Shown here one piece after another: positions 37,869 to 48,551 of a stretch of 64,000 nt of DNA. This DNA comes from Gammaproteobacteria bacterium (GTDB taxonomy: Bacteria > Pseudomonadota > Gammaproteobacteria > Steroidobacterales > Woeseiaceae): the NCBI GenBank assembly GCA_024640305.1, contig JAHEFG010000043.1, positions 1 through 64,000 on the forward strand. The letters run 5' to 3'. Position 1 is the stretch's first letter. Each line of letters opens with the position of its first letter. The notes beneath the pieces are model-generated. The model ran no database searches. It was given only the letters and a program-made list of their open reading frames with translations, and was not told the DNA's origin. The position numbers and the translations under genes are program-made.

Positions 37869-39607
37869 TACATTGTCTCCGGTGCCGAAACACCCAGCAG
37901 CTCAAGCCCGTTTGCGATAACCGTGCGCGCTGCGGCAATCAGGGTTAGCCGCGCATCACGCAGCTTTGCATCGTCGACAATGAAGGCGTGGGCGTTGTAA
38001 TAGGTATGAAAATCGTTAGCCAGGTCACGCAGATAGTGCACAAGGTGTTGCGGTGCGCGATTGTTTGCAGCCAGCTCGATGATCTCTGGATAGCGACTCA
38101 AAGTTGTTGCCAGCGCTTTCTCCTGCGGCTCAGTCAGTAAGGCAAGGCTGGCATGTCCCTGGGCGGTATCCCAGGCGAGTGAGCGCTCCGCGAGCTGCCG
38201 ATAAACACTGGCGATACGCGCGTGGGCATACTGAATATAGTAAACCGGATTATCGTTCGATTCGGACTTCGCGATATCGAGGTCAAAGTCCAGGTGTTGG
38301 TCATTGGATCGGGACACGTAAAAGAACCGGGCGGCATCATTACCGACCTCCGCGCGAAGTTGCCGCAGAGTGTCGAATTCGCCAGAGCGCGTCGACATCT
38401 GCATCTTCTTGCCGTCACGATAAAGCGCCACGAATTGCATTAACGGGACCTCGAGATCGGCCGCCTTGTACCCCATCGCCTCAAGCCCGGCGCGAACGCG
38501 CGCTACGTAACCATGATGGTCTGAACCGAGAATATCGATCAACAAGTCGAAGCCGCGTTCGCGTTTGTCGAAGTGGTAGGCGATGTCCGAAGCAAAGTAG
38601 GTTTTCGCACCGTTCTCGCGGATGACGACGCGGTCTTTCTCGTCGCCGAAGTCGGTGGCGCGAAACCACGTGGCGCCGTCCTTTTTGTACAGCATGCCCC
38701 GTTCTTCCAGAACCGCGAGCGCGGCTTCGATACGGTGGCCCGTTGTCAGGCTTTGTTCGGAGTACCAGCGGTCAAACGTTACGCCGAACTCGGCCAGGTC
38801 ATCCTCGATGTCAGCACGGATAGACTCGAGTGATTGTTGCCGAATGCGATCGAAGTCGGTCGCGCCAAGTGTGGTTTTCGCCCGGGTGATGAGTGCCTCG
38901 ATGACCACTTCCTTGTCGCCTTCGGGAATGGCGCCGAGCAACTCTTCCGCATCGACAGGCTCAATGCCGGTGGTATCGATCTCGCTGGCGATGTCACGAA
39001 TATAATCGCCGCGGTAACCGGCCTCCGGAAACGGAATGAGCGTGCCTTTCGACTCGAGCCATCGCAACCAGACGCTGACACCCAGAATATCCATCTGCCG
39101 GCCGGCGTCATTGACGTAGTACTCGCGGCTCACCGTGTAGCCGGCGGCTTGCAACAAGTTGCCAACAGTTGCGCCGAAAGCGGCATGTCGCCCGTGGCCA
39201 ACATGCAGCGGCCCGGTCGGGTTGGCAGAAACGAACTCCAGCAAAATACGTGGCTTGTCTTTGTGAGCCTGGCGGCCGTACTCGGTGCCTTTGGAGAGTA
39301 TCGACAGAATTTCAGCATGGAACGCGGCGGCGCTCAGATGAAAGTTGATGAAGCCCGGGCCTGCGATGTCGACTTTGTCGACCTGGTCGCTGCCGGCAAT
39401 TTTTTCAACAAACATCGCGGCGAGCTCACGCGGATTCTTTCCGGCCGGCTTGGCGAGTCGCATGGCAATGTTGCTCGCAAAATCACCATGCGACGCATCG
39501 CGCGTTCGCTCAACGGTGCTCTCAATCGATAGATCACCGACGGCGTCCGCCAGCTCCGGCATGCCTGCCAGGGCGTCTTGAAGGTGTTGCGCGACTATGG
39601 ACTTCAT
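37868..39607 (-). CDS. argS: Arginyl-tRNA synthetase
   Basis: The 579-residue enzyme charges tRNA-Arg. The N-terminal add-1 domain is followed by the class I signature Asn-Pro-Thr-Gly-Pro-Leu-His-Val-Gly-His (HIGH-type), and a Lys-Met-Gln-Met-Ser-Thr-Arg-Ser-Gly segment stands in place of the canonical KMSKS, as is usual in ArgRS. The C-terminal anticodon domain (DALR) with Tyr-Asn-x-His is complete. It is directly followed by the SPOR gene. The neighbour priA ends 62 bases upstream. Confidence 0.97.
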   Translation of the reverse strand: MKSIVAQHLQDALAGMPELADAVGDLSIESTVERTRDASHGDFASNIAMRLAKPAGKNPRELAAMFVEKIAGSDQVDKVDIAGPGFINFHLSAAAFHAEILSILSKGTEYGRQAHKDKPRILLEFVSANPTGPLHVGHGRHAAFGATVGNLLQAAGYTVSREYYVNDAGRQMDILGVSVWLRWLESKGTLIPFPEAGYRGDYIRDIASEIDTTGIEPVDAEELLGAIPEGDKEVVIEALITRAKTTLGATDFDRIRQQSLESIRADIEDDLAEFGVTFDRWYSEQSLTTGHRIEAALAVLEERGMLYKKDGATWFRATDFGDEKDRVVIRENGAKTYFASDIAYHFDKRERGFDLLIDILGSDHHGYVARVRAGLEAMGYKAADLEVPLMQFVALYRDGKKMQMSTRSGEFDTLRQLRAEVGNDAARFFYVSRSNDQHLDFDLDIAKSESNDNPVYYIQYAHARIASVYRQLAERSLAWDTAQGHASLALLTEPQEKALATTLSRYPEIIELAANNRAPQHLVHYLRDLANDFHTYYNAHAFIVDDAKLRDARLTLIAAARTVIANGLELLGVSAPETM

Positions 39608-39668
39608 TTTTTTAGGGGCGGTCAGAATTTGCGAGCCGCAATTCTACAGGGAATTTTGCGCATTTGGC

Positions 39669-41918
39669 CTAAAACAATTCGATCGGGTCAACGTCTATCG
39701 ACCAGCGAACCCGCCGGGCGAGCGGCTCTTTCTCGAGTATGGGGCGAAGCCGGCCCAGCATGTTGTGTAGCGCCTTGCGATTCGAACTCTGCAGCAGCAA
39801 CTGTGCACGGTAGCGGCCAGCACGGCGTGCCATAGGAGCGTCGACCGGCCCGAGCACACGCAAATGCTCGGCGGCGCCCTCCAGAACCAGCTGCCGCGCT
39901 ATGTCGAGAAAGGCATGCGCATCTCGCTGTTTGTGCGCAGCCGAGCGGATAAGAGCAAGTCGCGTAAAGGGTGGCCAGCGCGTGGCCTCACGCTCAGCAA
40001 GCGCATCCGCCGACACCTGGCTATAGCCGCCCTCGATCAGGCACTGCCAAAATGGATTGTCGGGGAATGCCGTCTGAATCACGACATCGCCTTGCCGGCT
40101 CTCGCGGCCTGCGCGACCGGCGACCTGGATGACGGATTGGGCAAGTCTTTCACTGCAACGAAAGTCCGTTCCGAACAGGCCCTGGTCCGCGTTGATAATG
40201 CCGACGAGCGTCAGTTTCGGGAAGTGGTGTCCTTTCGACAGCATCTGCGTGCCGACGAGGATGTCTGCAACGCCCTCTTCTGCCATCGCGAGCGCAGCAT
40301 CCATCGTCCCCTTGCGTTGCGTCGTATCGCTATCGATGCGCTGGATGCGATGCTGCGGGAAGCGCTTCTGCAGCGCCTCTTCCAGCCGCTGCGTTCCTTC
40401 CCCAAGCGGTTTGACTTCGGCGCCACAGCTTGTGCATGTCGTGTCGAGCGGGCGATAGGAGCCACAATGGTGACAACGCAGCTGCCGATCTCGCGCGTGC
40501 ACAGTCATTCGTGAATCGCAGCGCGTGCACTCGGTCACGTGAGAGCAGCTGGAGCAAATCAGTGTCGGTGCGAATCCGCGTCGATTCAGAAACATCAACA
40601 CCTGGCCGCCGGACTGGAGGTGCTCTTCGATAGCTGCGGCAAGTGGTTCGCTAATACCGTCGACCGCTGGCGTCCGATTCAGGTCTACCAGCCTGAAGGC
40701 CGGCGGCCGAGCCCCGCCCGCGCGTTCCGGAAGCTCGATGCGCTTGTAGTTATCGCTGCGGCAGTGCTGCAACAATTCAAGCGTCGGGGTAGCGGAACCC
40801 AGCACGACGGCAACATCGCGGTGCTTCGCACGGGCGATAGCGAGATCACGAGCGGAGTAACGCAGCCCCTCTTGTTGCTTGAACGAATGATCGTGTTCCT
40901 CGTCCACAATAATAAGACCGAGGTTTGGCATTGGCACGAAAATAGCCGAACGGGTACCGACGACGAGTTGGGCGCTGCCGGCACGGGCGTTGCGCCAGGT
41001 TTGCAAACGCTCCGCATCACCGAGACCCGAATGCAGCACGGAAGGAACAATGCCAAGACGATTTTGCAGGCGACTGACGAGTTGCGGCGTGAGACCGATC
41101 TCCGGCACGAGAACGAGCACTTGCCGACCGGCATCGATAATATCCCGCATCAGCTGCAGGTAGACTTCTGTCTTGCCACTGCCGGTGACACCGTCGAGCA
41201 CGAAGACGTCGAAGCCGTCGGCATTTCGAATCGTTTGCAGAGCGCTTTCCTGGTGCTCATTCAACGTGGGTCCGGGCTGTCCGGCAGAGACACCAGGAGG
41301 CTCGGGATCCTCTCTTCGTATCGCAAAGCGATGCATAAGACCCTTCTCGAAAAGCGCCTTCGCGGCGCGCCGCCATGTTGGTAGCAGCTCGGTTAGAGCT
41401 TCCTCTTCGAGTCCGTTGCCGCCGGCATCACGCAGAATTTCCAGCAGTTCGGCCTGCCGTGGTGCACGTTTCGCCAGCGTTTCGATATCTGCTGATTCAC
41501 CTGCATCGCTTATCGCAACAACAGTCAGAGCAGCGTGAAGCGCCTTGCCCTGCCGCAGAGCGGCCGGCAGGGCAGCGGCAACGACTTCGCCGATGGGGTG
41601 ATGGTAATACTCGCTCGTGAAGCGCAGCAGCCACAAATCCTCAGCGCTGAGTAACGGGTTGTCGTCAAGCGTGGCGATACAGCGGCGGATCTTCGCGTCG
41701 GGAACCTCAGTCTTGGCGGCATGCGAGAGAACGACACCGACCTGTCTGCGGCGACCGAAAGGGACAAGAACCCGGCAGCCAGGCTTCGCGGCGGCAGCCC
41801 CTTTGGCCGGTAAATAGTCGAACTGCCGCGAAAGCGGCACGTTGATGGCAACCTTGAGAATCGGTGTCTTAGCCACAGGGCTCCGCGGCGCAGCGGCCGA
41901 GCTCAGCGAGTTTGACAT
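39669..41918 (-). CDS. priA: Primosomal replication protein N' (PriA helicase)
   Basis: ATG 41918 gives 749 residues; TTG 41930 is less likely. The N-terminal 3'-DNA-binding domain precedes the helicase with Walker A Gly-Val-Thr-Gly-Ser-Gly-Lys-Thr and Asp-Glu-Glu-His. The zinc-binding insertion carries eight cysteines arranged as four CxxC-like pairs between about residues 453 and 500. Gly-Thr-Gln-Met-Leu-Ser-Lys-Gly-His and Val-Ala-Gly-Arg-Ala-Gly-Arg are helicase motifs V and VI. It restarts stalled replication forks. The gene lies before argS on the same strand. Confidence 0.96.
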   Translation of the reverse strand: MSNSLSSAAAPRSPVAKTPILKVAINVPLSRQFDYLPAKGAAAAKPGCRVLVPFGRRRQVGVVLSHAAKTEVPDAKIRRCIATLDDNPLLSAEDLWLLRFTSEYYHHPIGEVVAAALPAALRQGKALHAALTVVAISDAGESADIETLAKRAPRQAELLEILRDAGGNGLEEEALTELLPTWRRAAKALFEKGLMHRFAIRREDPEPPGVSAGQPGPTLNEHQESALQTIRNADGFDVFVLDGVTGSGKTEVYLQLMRDIIDAGRQVLVLVPEIGLTPQLVSRLQNRLGIVPSVLHSGLGDAERLQTWRNARAGSAQLVVGTRSAIFVPMPNLGLIIVDEEHDHSFKQQEGLRYSARDLAIARAKHRDVAVVLGSATPTLELLQHCRSDNYKRIELPERAGGARPPAFRLVDLNRTPAVDGISEPLAAAIEEHLQSGGQVLMFLNRRGFAPTLICSSCSHVTECTRCDSRMTVHARDRQLRCHHCGSYRPLDTTCTSCGAEVKPLGEGTQRLEEALQKRFPQHRIQRIDSDTTQRKGTMDAALAMAEEGVADILVGTQMLSKGHHFPKLTLVGIINADQGLFGTDFRCSERLAQSVIQVAGRAGRESRQGDVVIQTAFPDNPFWQCLIEGGYSQVSADALAEREATRWPPFTRLALIRSAAHKQRDAHAFLDIARQLVLEGAAEHLRVLGPVDAPMARRAGRYRAQLLLQSSNRKALHNMLGRLRPILEKEPLARRVRWSIDVDPIELF

Positions 41919-42066
41919 AATATTGGTCAAGTAACATGGCGGTAAGGTGTCAACCGGGTCGTCTGTGAGGCGTTAAATAAGGAAGACAAGGTAGATGACC
42001 TCGTGACGGAGTCAAGAGGACTTTATTCATGAATATTGCTGGCAAGCTGACAGGAAGTCGCTGCAT

Positions 42067-42675
42067 ATGACAGCCCACACTGCTGATTTTGCGGTATCTT
42101 GCTCTCGCGAGCATTCGACGGGGACAAAGACGCTGCAAGGAGAACGGCAACTCAATCAGTTCCTGGCCGAGGTAGAGCGCCGGGCGTTGCGCATGGCTGA
42201 GATAGCGGTTCGTGATCGCGATGATGCGCTCGACCTTGTTCAGGATGCCATGATCAAATTGGCAAGAAATTACGCGGCCCGACCAAGTACCGAGTGGGCG
42301 CCGCTTTTCTTCAGGATCCTGCAAAATGGCATCCGTGACTGGCACCGTCGCCAGAAAGTTCGCAACCGTGTCATGGTGTGGTTTGGGCGTGCAACATCGG
42401 GCGACGATGACTACGACGTTACGAGCAATCTGCCCGATCCCGCGGGACGGACACCGGACGAGCAGCTGCAGACGAATGAGGCGATGCAACAACTGGAGCT
42501 TGCCATACAGAATTTGCCAAACAGGCAGCGCGAGGCCTTCATGTTGCGTACATTTCAAGGTCTCGATGTTGCCGCAACAGCGACCGCAATGGGTTGCAGC
42601 GACGGCAGCGTAAAGACGCATTATTCCCGCGCGATTCATTCGCTGCGGGATACGTTAGGAGAGCACTGGCAATGA
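42067..42675 (+). CDS. RNA polymerase sigma factor, ECF type
   Basis: The 202-residue protein has region 2 (about 28-105, with Ala-Leu-Asp-Leu-Val-Gln-Asp-Ala-Met and Trp-His-Arg-Arg) and region 4 (about 142-197, helix-turn-helix including Gly-Leu-Asp-Val-Ala-Ala-Thr-Ala and Ser-Val-Lys-Thr-His-Tyr-Ser-Arg-Ala). AGGAAG lies ten bases upstream of ATG 42067; a later start is possible because the first 25 residues look unstructured. It heads a four-gene unit and overlaps the next gene by four bases. Confidence 0.85.
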   Translation: MTAHTADFAVSCSREHSTGTKTLQGERQLNQFLAEVERRALRMAEIAVRDRDDALDLVQDAMIKLARNYAARPSTEWAPLFFRILQNGIRDWHRRQKVRNRVMVWFGRATSGDDDYDVTSNLPDPAGRTPDEQLQTNEAMQQLELAIQNLPNRQREAFMLRTFQGLDVAATATAMGCSDGSVKTHYSRAIHSLRDTLGEHWQ

Positions 42676-43061
42676 ACGAGCCAATGGACGCTAAACAAAA
42701 GGAAAACGAGCGGATCGTCGAAAAAGCAAAAGCGCTTTTCGACGACAGCGTTGACAGTCTGGACGCTGCAACGTTGTCGCGTTTGAACCAGGGAAGACAT
42801 CGGGCGCTCGCTGAACTGCAGCGCGCGAGCCCGGTGAATCCGTGGTTGCGCTGGGTGCCGGCGACAGGCATTGCAGCCGCAGCATTGCTTGCGGTCATGG
42901 TGATGCGCGGGCCGGACGGCGTGGATGCCATTGATGGGCCGGTCACGGCTTCGGATTTCGAGATGCTGCTGGAGGAAGACAGTCTCGACATGCTGGAAGA
43001 GCTTGAATTCTATTTCTGGCTCGAAGCATCCGACCTGGAAGCGAACGGTAATGTTGGCTAG
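42672..43061 (+). CDS. Putative anti-sigma membrane protein (DUF3619-like)
   Basis: ATG 42672 lies within the sigma-factor stop and gives 129 residues. The N-terminal 55 residues are charged and helical (Asp-Asp-Ser-Val-Asp-Ser-Leu-Asp-Ala-Ala-Thr). One membrane helix lies at about 62-79, and a short, very acidic periplasmic tail contains Glu-Glu-Leu-Glu-Phe-Tyr-Phe-Trp-Leu. There is no zinc motif. The pattern resembles DUF3619 proteins next to sigma factors. Gene order suggests an anti-sigma role; no direct proof is in the sequence. Confidence 0.7.
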   Translation: MNEPMDAKQKENERIVEKAKALFDDSVDSLDAATLSRLNQGRHRALAELQRASPVNPWLRWVPATGIAAAALLAVMVMRGPDGVDAIDGPVTASDFEMLLEEDSLDMLEELEFYFWLEASDLEANGNVG

Positions 43062-43281
43062 CAAGCCTGCAGTGCTGGGCGCGTTGCTGCTATTTGCTGG
43101 TTTGGTGCAGGGCGCAGGCGACGAGATACCGGATGAGGAGTTTCTGGAGTACCTGGGATTATGGGAAGAGTCGGATGAGGACTGGTTAATGTTCGATGCG
43201 CCACTGGTAGCAGAAGATGAGGAGCAGGTCGATCCCGTGCCGGATGGCGAAGAATCGACGGAGAATGACGATGAAAGCTAA
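43051..43281 (+). CDS. Small acidic exported protein
   Basis: ATG 43051 overlaps the end of the anti-sigma gene by 11 bases. The 76-residue product has a signal peptide (about 1-22, Val-Gln-Gly-Ala site) and a mature part of about 54 residues with many Asp and Glu, among them Glu-Phe-Leu-Glu-Tyr-Leu-Gly-Leu-Trp-Glu-Glu. The Glu-Tyr-Leu-Gly-x-Trp pattern looks conserved. Its stop overlaps the DUF3106 start by 11 bases. Such tight overlaps mean it is translated with its neighbours. Function unknown. Confidence 0.65.
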   Translation: MLASKPAVLGALLLFAGLVQGAGDEIPDEEFLEYLGLWEESDEDWLMFDAPLVAEDEEQVDPVPDGEESTENDDES

Positions 43282-43747
43282 AATCATTTTGGCGGCGCTG
43301 GCGCTGCTGTTGACTGGTTTGGCCACGGCAGACGACAAAGGCGTCGCCTGGGAAGACCTGAGTCAGGAGCAGCAGCAGGCGCTGCAACGCTTCGAGGGTG
43401 ATTGGGAGAGTTTTGCCGCCGATCGCCAGCAGCGTTTGTCGAACGGTGCGCGTCGCTGGGCAGGAATGACGCCGGCGCAACGTCGTGCCGCAAAAGGCCG
43501 CTTCAGGCAATGGCGTGATTTGCCGCCCGAGCGCCAGCAAGTGGTCCGTGACCGTTACAGGATGTACAGAGACATGTCGCCGGCCGAGCGGCAGCGCATC
43601 CAGGAAAATTATGTTCGCTTCCGTCAGTTGCAAAATGAGCGCCGTAAACGGCTGCATGACAAGTTTCGAAGCATGACGCCCGCACAGCGCGATCGCCTTC
43701 GACAGCGCATGACGGACAGGCGGCCGAGACCCGCAGCGCGCGATTAG
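43271..43747 (+). CDS. DUF3106 exported protein
   Basis: ATG 43271 follows GGAGA by seven bases and gives 158 residues. A signal peptide (1-20, Ala-Thr-Ala site) precedes a helical, Arg- and Gln-rich body with repeated Trp-x-x-Met/Leu-(Thr/Pro)-Pro-x-x-Arg patterns, the mark of DUF3106. Four units of about 17-20 residues can be seen. The role is unknown; such proteins are often encoded with an ECF sigma factor, as here. Its strong basic charge contrasts with the acidic neighbour and the two might interact. Confidence 0.85.
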   Translation: MKAKIILAALALLLTGLATADDKGVAWEDLSQEQQQALQRFEGDWESFAADRQQRLSNGARRWAGMTPAQRRAAKGRFRQWRDLPPERQQVVRDRYRMYRDMSPAERQRIQENYVRFRQLQNERRKRLHDKFRSMTPAQRDRLRQRMTDRRPRPAARD

Positions 43748-43770
43748 CACCGCATTCTAAGTAGTTTCCG

Positions 43771-43791
43771 ACGCACCTCTAATCTGTGCGT
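43771..43791. repeat. Inverted repeat after the DUF3106 gene
   Basis: ACGCAC (43771-43776) pairs with GTGCGT (43786-43791). No T-run follows directly; a run of eight T residues is at 43838-43845. It could be a weak terminator or an operator for pntA. Confidence 0.3.
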
Positions 43792-43889
43792 AGACCTTCA
43801 ATGTTGGTAGAGTACGCCCGTCGCTGCCAAAGGGACGTTTTTTTTGTGGTTCTTATGGCGCGTTACGACATTTCTTTGGAGGTCTGTGA

Positions 43890-45422
43890 ATGAAAATCGG
43901 TGTACCGAGAGAGATCCACGAGGGCGAGCAACGTGTTGCGACGACGCCCGATGTTGTATCTCAGCTCATCAAATTAGGGTTTAGCGTTGCTGTCGAAAAA
44001 GACGCCGGCGCTGCAGCAAGTTTCTCGAACGAGGCCTACGAGGCAGCGGGATGCGAGGTTCTGGCATCCGCTAAGGATGTCTGGTCCCAGGCGGATCTGA
44101 TCCTGAAGGTTCGCGCTCCCGAGGGTGGCGAAGAGTCTTTGCTGCGAGCTGATCAGACACTTATTTGTTTTCTCGGACCAGGCCAGAACCCCGAGCTGCT
44201 CGAGCAGCTGACCAAAAGCGGTGGCACCGCCATGTCGATGGACAGTGTGCCGCGAATCTCACGCGCGCAGAAAATGGACGCGCTGAGCTCGATGGCGAAT
44301 ATCGCGGGTTATCGCGCCATCGTGGAGGCAGCACAGCATTTTGGTCGCTTTTTCACAGGCCAGATAACGGCGGCCGGCAAGATTCCTCCGGCAAAAGTGC
44401 TGGTTATCGGTGCCGGCGTGGCCGGATTGTCGGCGATCGGCGCCGCCAGAAGCATGGGCGCAATCGTGCGTGCCTTCGATACGCGACCCGAGGTCAAAGA
44501 ACAGGTCGAGAGCATGGATGCCGACTTCCTCATGCTTGAGTTCGAGGATGAAGACGGTTCAGGCGAAGGCGGCTACGCCAAGGTCATGAGTGACGAATTT
44601 ATCAAGGCAGAGATGGCCTTGTTTGCCGAGCAGGCCAAGGAAGTCGACATCATCATAACCACAGCGCTGATTCCGGGCAGGCCGGCGCCACTGCTGGTTA
44701 CCGCCGAAATGGTCGAACTTATGAAAGACGGCAGCGTCATTGTTGACCTCGCTGCCGAAACGGGCGGTAACTGCGAATTGACTGAGGCGGGTAAAGTCGT
44801 CGTAAAACACGGTGTTTCAATTATCGGCTACACAGACCTGCCCAGCCGTCTGGCCGCGCAGTCAAGCCAGCTGTATGCGACCAATCTTCGTCACCTGCTC
44901 ACAGAGCTATGTCCTGAGAAAGACGGCGAAATAAACGTCAATATGGAAGATGAGGTCATTCGCGGCGCTACGGTTTGTACAGGTGGCGAAACGACATGGC
45001 CGCCACCACCACCCACGCTTTCGGCGGCGCCGAAACAGGCAGAGCCGGAACCCGCGCCCGTGGTCGTGGAAAAGAAACGTTCGATCTTCGGCCCGATAGC
45101 GGCGGCCGCCATTGGTGCCCTGGCGCTGCTTGGCCTTGGTGCTGTGGCTCCGACGGAGTTCATGGATCACTTCACGGTGTTTGTGCTGGCTTGCTTCATC
45201 GGCTACATGGTGATCTGGAACGTCACCCCGGCGTTGCATACGCCGCTGATGAGCGTCACAAATGCTATTTCGAGCATCATCGTTATCGGTGCGCTGTTGC
45301 AGGTTAGCTCAACGGACAGCGTGATCATGTGGATCGCCACGGCCACAGTCTTAATAACAAGCATCAACATTGCGGGCGGCTTCGCCGTCACGCGACGCAT
45401 GCTTGAAATGTTCAGGAAGTGA
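43890..45422 (+). CDS. pntA: Proton-translocating NAD(P) transhydrogenase, alpha subunit
   Basis: The 510-residue protein has exactly the length of E. coli PntA, with a strong GGAGG site before the ATG. The NAD-binding domain I includes [10 protein letters not shown] and Gly-Ala-Gly-Val-Ala-Gly-Leu with Asp-Thr-Arg-Pro. A Pro/Ala-rich linker (about 370-395) leads to four C-terminal membrane helices (about 402-505). With PntB it uses the proton gradient to make NADPH from NADH. The single-chain alpha (not split into PntAA and PntAB) is the E. coli type. pntB follows after seven bases. Confidence 0.97.
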   Translation: MKIGVPREIHEGEQRVATTPDVVSQLIKLGFSVAVEKDAGAAASFSNEAYEAAGCEVLASAKDVWSQADLILKVRAPEGGEESLLRADQTLICFLGPGQNPELLEQLTKSGGTAMSMDSVPRISRAQKMDALSSMANIAGYRAIVEAAQHFGRFFTGQITAAGKIPPAKVLVIGAGVAGLSAIGAARSMGAIVRAFDTRPEVKEQVESMDADFLMLEFEDEDGSGEGGYAKVMSDEFIKAEMALFAEQAKEVDIIITTALIPGRPAPLLVTAEMVELMKDGSVIVDLAAETGGNCELTEAGKVVVKHGVSIIGYTDLPSRLAAQSSQLYATNLRHLLTELCPEKDGEINVNMEDEVIRGATVCTGGETTWPPPPPTLSAAPKQAEPEPAPVVVEKKRSIFGPIAAAAIGALALLGLGAVAPTEFMDHFTVFVLACFIGYMVIWNVTPALHTPLMSVTNAISSIIVIGALLQVSSTDSVIMWIATATVLITSINIAGGFAVTRRMLEMFRK

Positions 45423-45429
45423 GGCCGTT

Positions 45430-46848
<1,419 letters not shown>

Positions 46849-46991
46849 CGAGCGATCTTACGAGGTAAACGATATCCGCAAAGCATTGTTGAGTTTTCAC
46901 TGAGAAGATTTGGCCTGCGCCGGTTGCTTTTTGATGTGTGATCGGCACACTAGAGGTCAGTAAATCACGCGCCGCGTGATGAGGTGAGCCA

Positions 46992-47645
46992 ATGCTTGCA
47001 GGTCTTGCTTCAAACATTTCGCAGCAAGTGCTGCGAACCGATGTAGCCGGCATGCCACTCGAGTGGATCGACTACAAGGAAGCCGTTCGGCTATATCACG
47101 CCGAGCAGGTTGCGTATGACTGCGGCACACTTCTTTACACCGTCTTCGGTGGCCACAATGCGGCTGACGGCCAACGCTCGAGGATCGCGGTAAATTCGAT
47201 CATTGCTACACATGGCACGAGCCAGGGCCTCGCACGCAATCGCGACAAGTATGTGCCGCCACTGAACAATCGTACCCTGTTCAAACGTGACGCCAACCTG
47301 TGTCTGTATTGCGCGATGCGCTACCCCACACGAGACCTGACGCGTGACCATATAACGCCACTTTCGCAGGGCGGCAGGGACAGGTGGACCAACGTTGCCA
47401 CGGCCTGCAGACGATGTAACAACTACAAGGGTGGCCGTACGCCCGAGCAAGCGTCGATGCAGTTGATCGCTATTCCATTCTCTCCAACGTACGCCGAGTA
47501 CATCTACCTCAAGGGCCGGCGTGTGCTCACAGACCAGATGCAGTACTTGCTGGCGCACATTCCGCGCTCGAGTCCGTTGCACGCACGATTGAAGGATCGT
47601 CTTGCCGACGGCCAGCAAATTGTCGACGTTCACTTCCACGAATAA
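46992..47645 (+). CDS. HNH endonuclease domain protein
   Basis: The 217-residue protein has one HNH nuclease domain at about residues 95-152: Cys104-x2-Cys107 and Cys139-x2-Cys142 bind structural zinc, and Asp119-His120, Asn134 and Asn143 form the metal and catalytic site, followed by Lys-Gly-Gly-Arg-Thr-Pro-Glu. N-terminal and C-terminal parts have no known domain. It begins a three-gene cluster with a 5' nuclease (13 bases downstream) and a kinase-like gene. It does not look like an intron homing enzyme or a restriction system, since no methyltransferase is near. A role in DNA repair or turnover is inference. Confidence 0.85.
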   Translation: MLAGLASNISQQVLRTDVAGMPLEWIDYKEAVRLYHAEQVAYDCGTLLYTVFGGHNAADGQRSRIAVNSIIATHGTSQGLARNRDKYVPPLNNRTLFKRDANLCLYCAMRYPTRDLTRDHITPLSQGGRDRWTNVATACRRCNNYKGGRTPEQASMQLIAIPFSPTYAEYIYLKGRRVLTDQMQYLLAHIPRSSPLHARLKDRLADGQQIVDVHFHE

Positions 47646-47658
47646 GGGCTAGCTGTCG

Positions 47659-48549
47659 ATGCAATACTTGATCGACGCGAGCGTGTACATATTTCGGGCG
47701 TACTACTCGATGCCCGAAGACATGGTCGATGCGGACGGTAACCCGGTTAATGCGCTCTATGGGTTCTGCCGTTTTCTTGGCGATTTCATGGAACAGGTCA
47801 ACCCGGAGTACATGGCGGTTTTGTTCGACGAAAGTCAGTCCGCCTCTTACCGGGCGGAGATTTACCCGGAGTACAAGGCGAATCGCGACCCGGCACCACC
47901 AGAGCTCATACGCCAATTCGGACAATGCCGTCGCTTCGCGCGTGCGCTTGGCGTGTTGGAATGGGGTAGCCCGCGTTATGAGGCCGACGACCTCATTGGC
48001 ACACTCGTCCACCATGGGCGCACGCAAAATCGCGCTTCAACCATCGTCACGCGCGACAAGGACCTTGCACAATTGTTGTCCACCGACGATATTTTCTGGG
48101 ACTTCGCGGGCAAGGGCAAAATCGCCTACGAGCAAGTATCGGGTGTGTTTGGCGTTCGCCCGGAACAAATCGCTGACTTCCTGGCGCTTGCTGGCGACGC
48201 GGTTGATAACATCAAGGGTGTTCCAGGGGTTGGCAAAAAAACAGCAACCGTTCTGCTCGAAAATTTTGGCAGCCTTGACGGCATCTACGACAATCTTGGT
48301 CGAGTGCACGAAATCAATGTTCGTGGTGCGAAGACGCTGGGCGACAAGCTCGACAAACACCGGGAGGATGCTCTGCTTGCGCGCAAGTTAACCGGCATTC
48401 TCTGTGATGCCCCGATCGATGATGCCGAGATTGCCATGCAAAGGTCGGTGCCAAAGCTCGGCGACATCAATGCATTGTTCGATGAGGCGAACATTGGCAC
48501 AGCATTGCGCCGCCAGGCAGAGCGCATCGCCGACCTGAGCCGCGACTAG
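47659..48549 (+). CDS. Stand-alone PolI-type 5'-3' exonuclease / flap endonuclease
   Basis: This 296-residue protein matches the 5' nuclease domain of DNA polymerase I. The acidic metal ligands are all present: Asp6, Asp57, Glu108, Asp110, Asp111, Asp133, Asp135, Asp180 and Asp183. The helix-hairpin-helix Gly-Val-Pro-Gly-Val-Gly-Lys-Lys-Thr-Ala follows at 187-196. E. coli Xni (251 residues) lacks part of this set, so this protein resembles a full flap endonuclease. It should remove RNA primers or flaps. It lies 13 bases after the HNH gene and two bases before the kinase-like gene. Confidence 0.9.
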   Translation: MQYLIDASVYIFRAYYSMPEDMVDADGNPVNALYGFCRFLGDFMEQVNPEYMAVLFDESQSASYRAEIYPEYKANRDPAPPELIRQFGQCRRFARALGVLEWGSPRYEADDLIGTLVHHGRTQNRASTIVTRDKDLAQLLSTDDIFWDFAGKGKIAYEQVSGVFGVRPEQIADFLALAGDAVDNIKGVPGVGKKTATVLLENFGSLDGIYDNLGRVHEINVRGAKTLGDKLDKHREDALLARKLTGILCDAPIDDAEIAMQRSVPKLGDINALFDEANIGTALRRQAERIADLSRD

Positions 48550-48551
48550 CA

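Noticed and set aside
38834..39532. 232-codon open frame antisense to argS
   Set aside because: It is a shadow of a conserved synthetase gene and has no recognisable content.
40539..41384. 281-codon open frame antisense to priA
   Set aside because: It lies within the priA helicase core on the other strand; its length reflects GC-rich codon use.
43838..43845. Run of eight T residues before pntA as a terminator
   Set aside because: No stable stem precedes it directly; the nearest inverted repeat ends 46 bases upstream.
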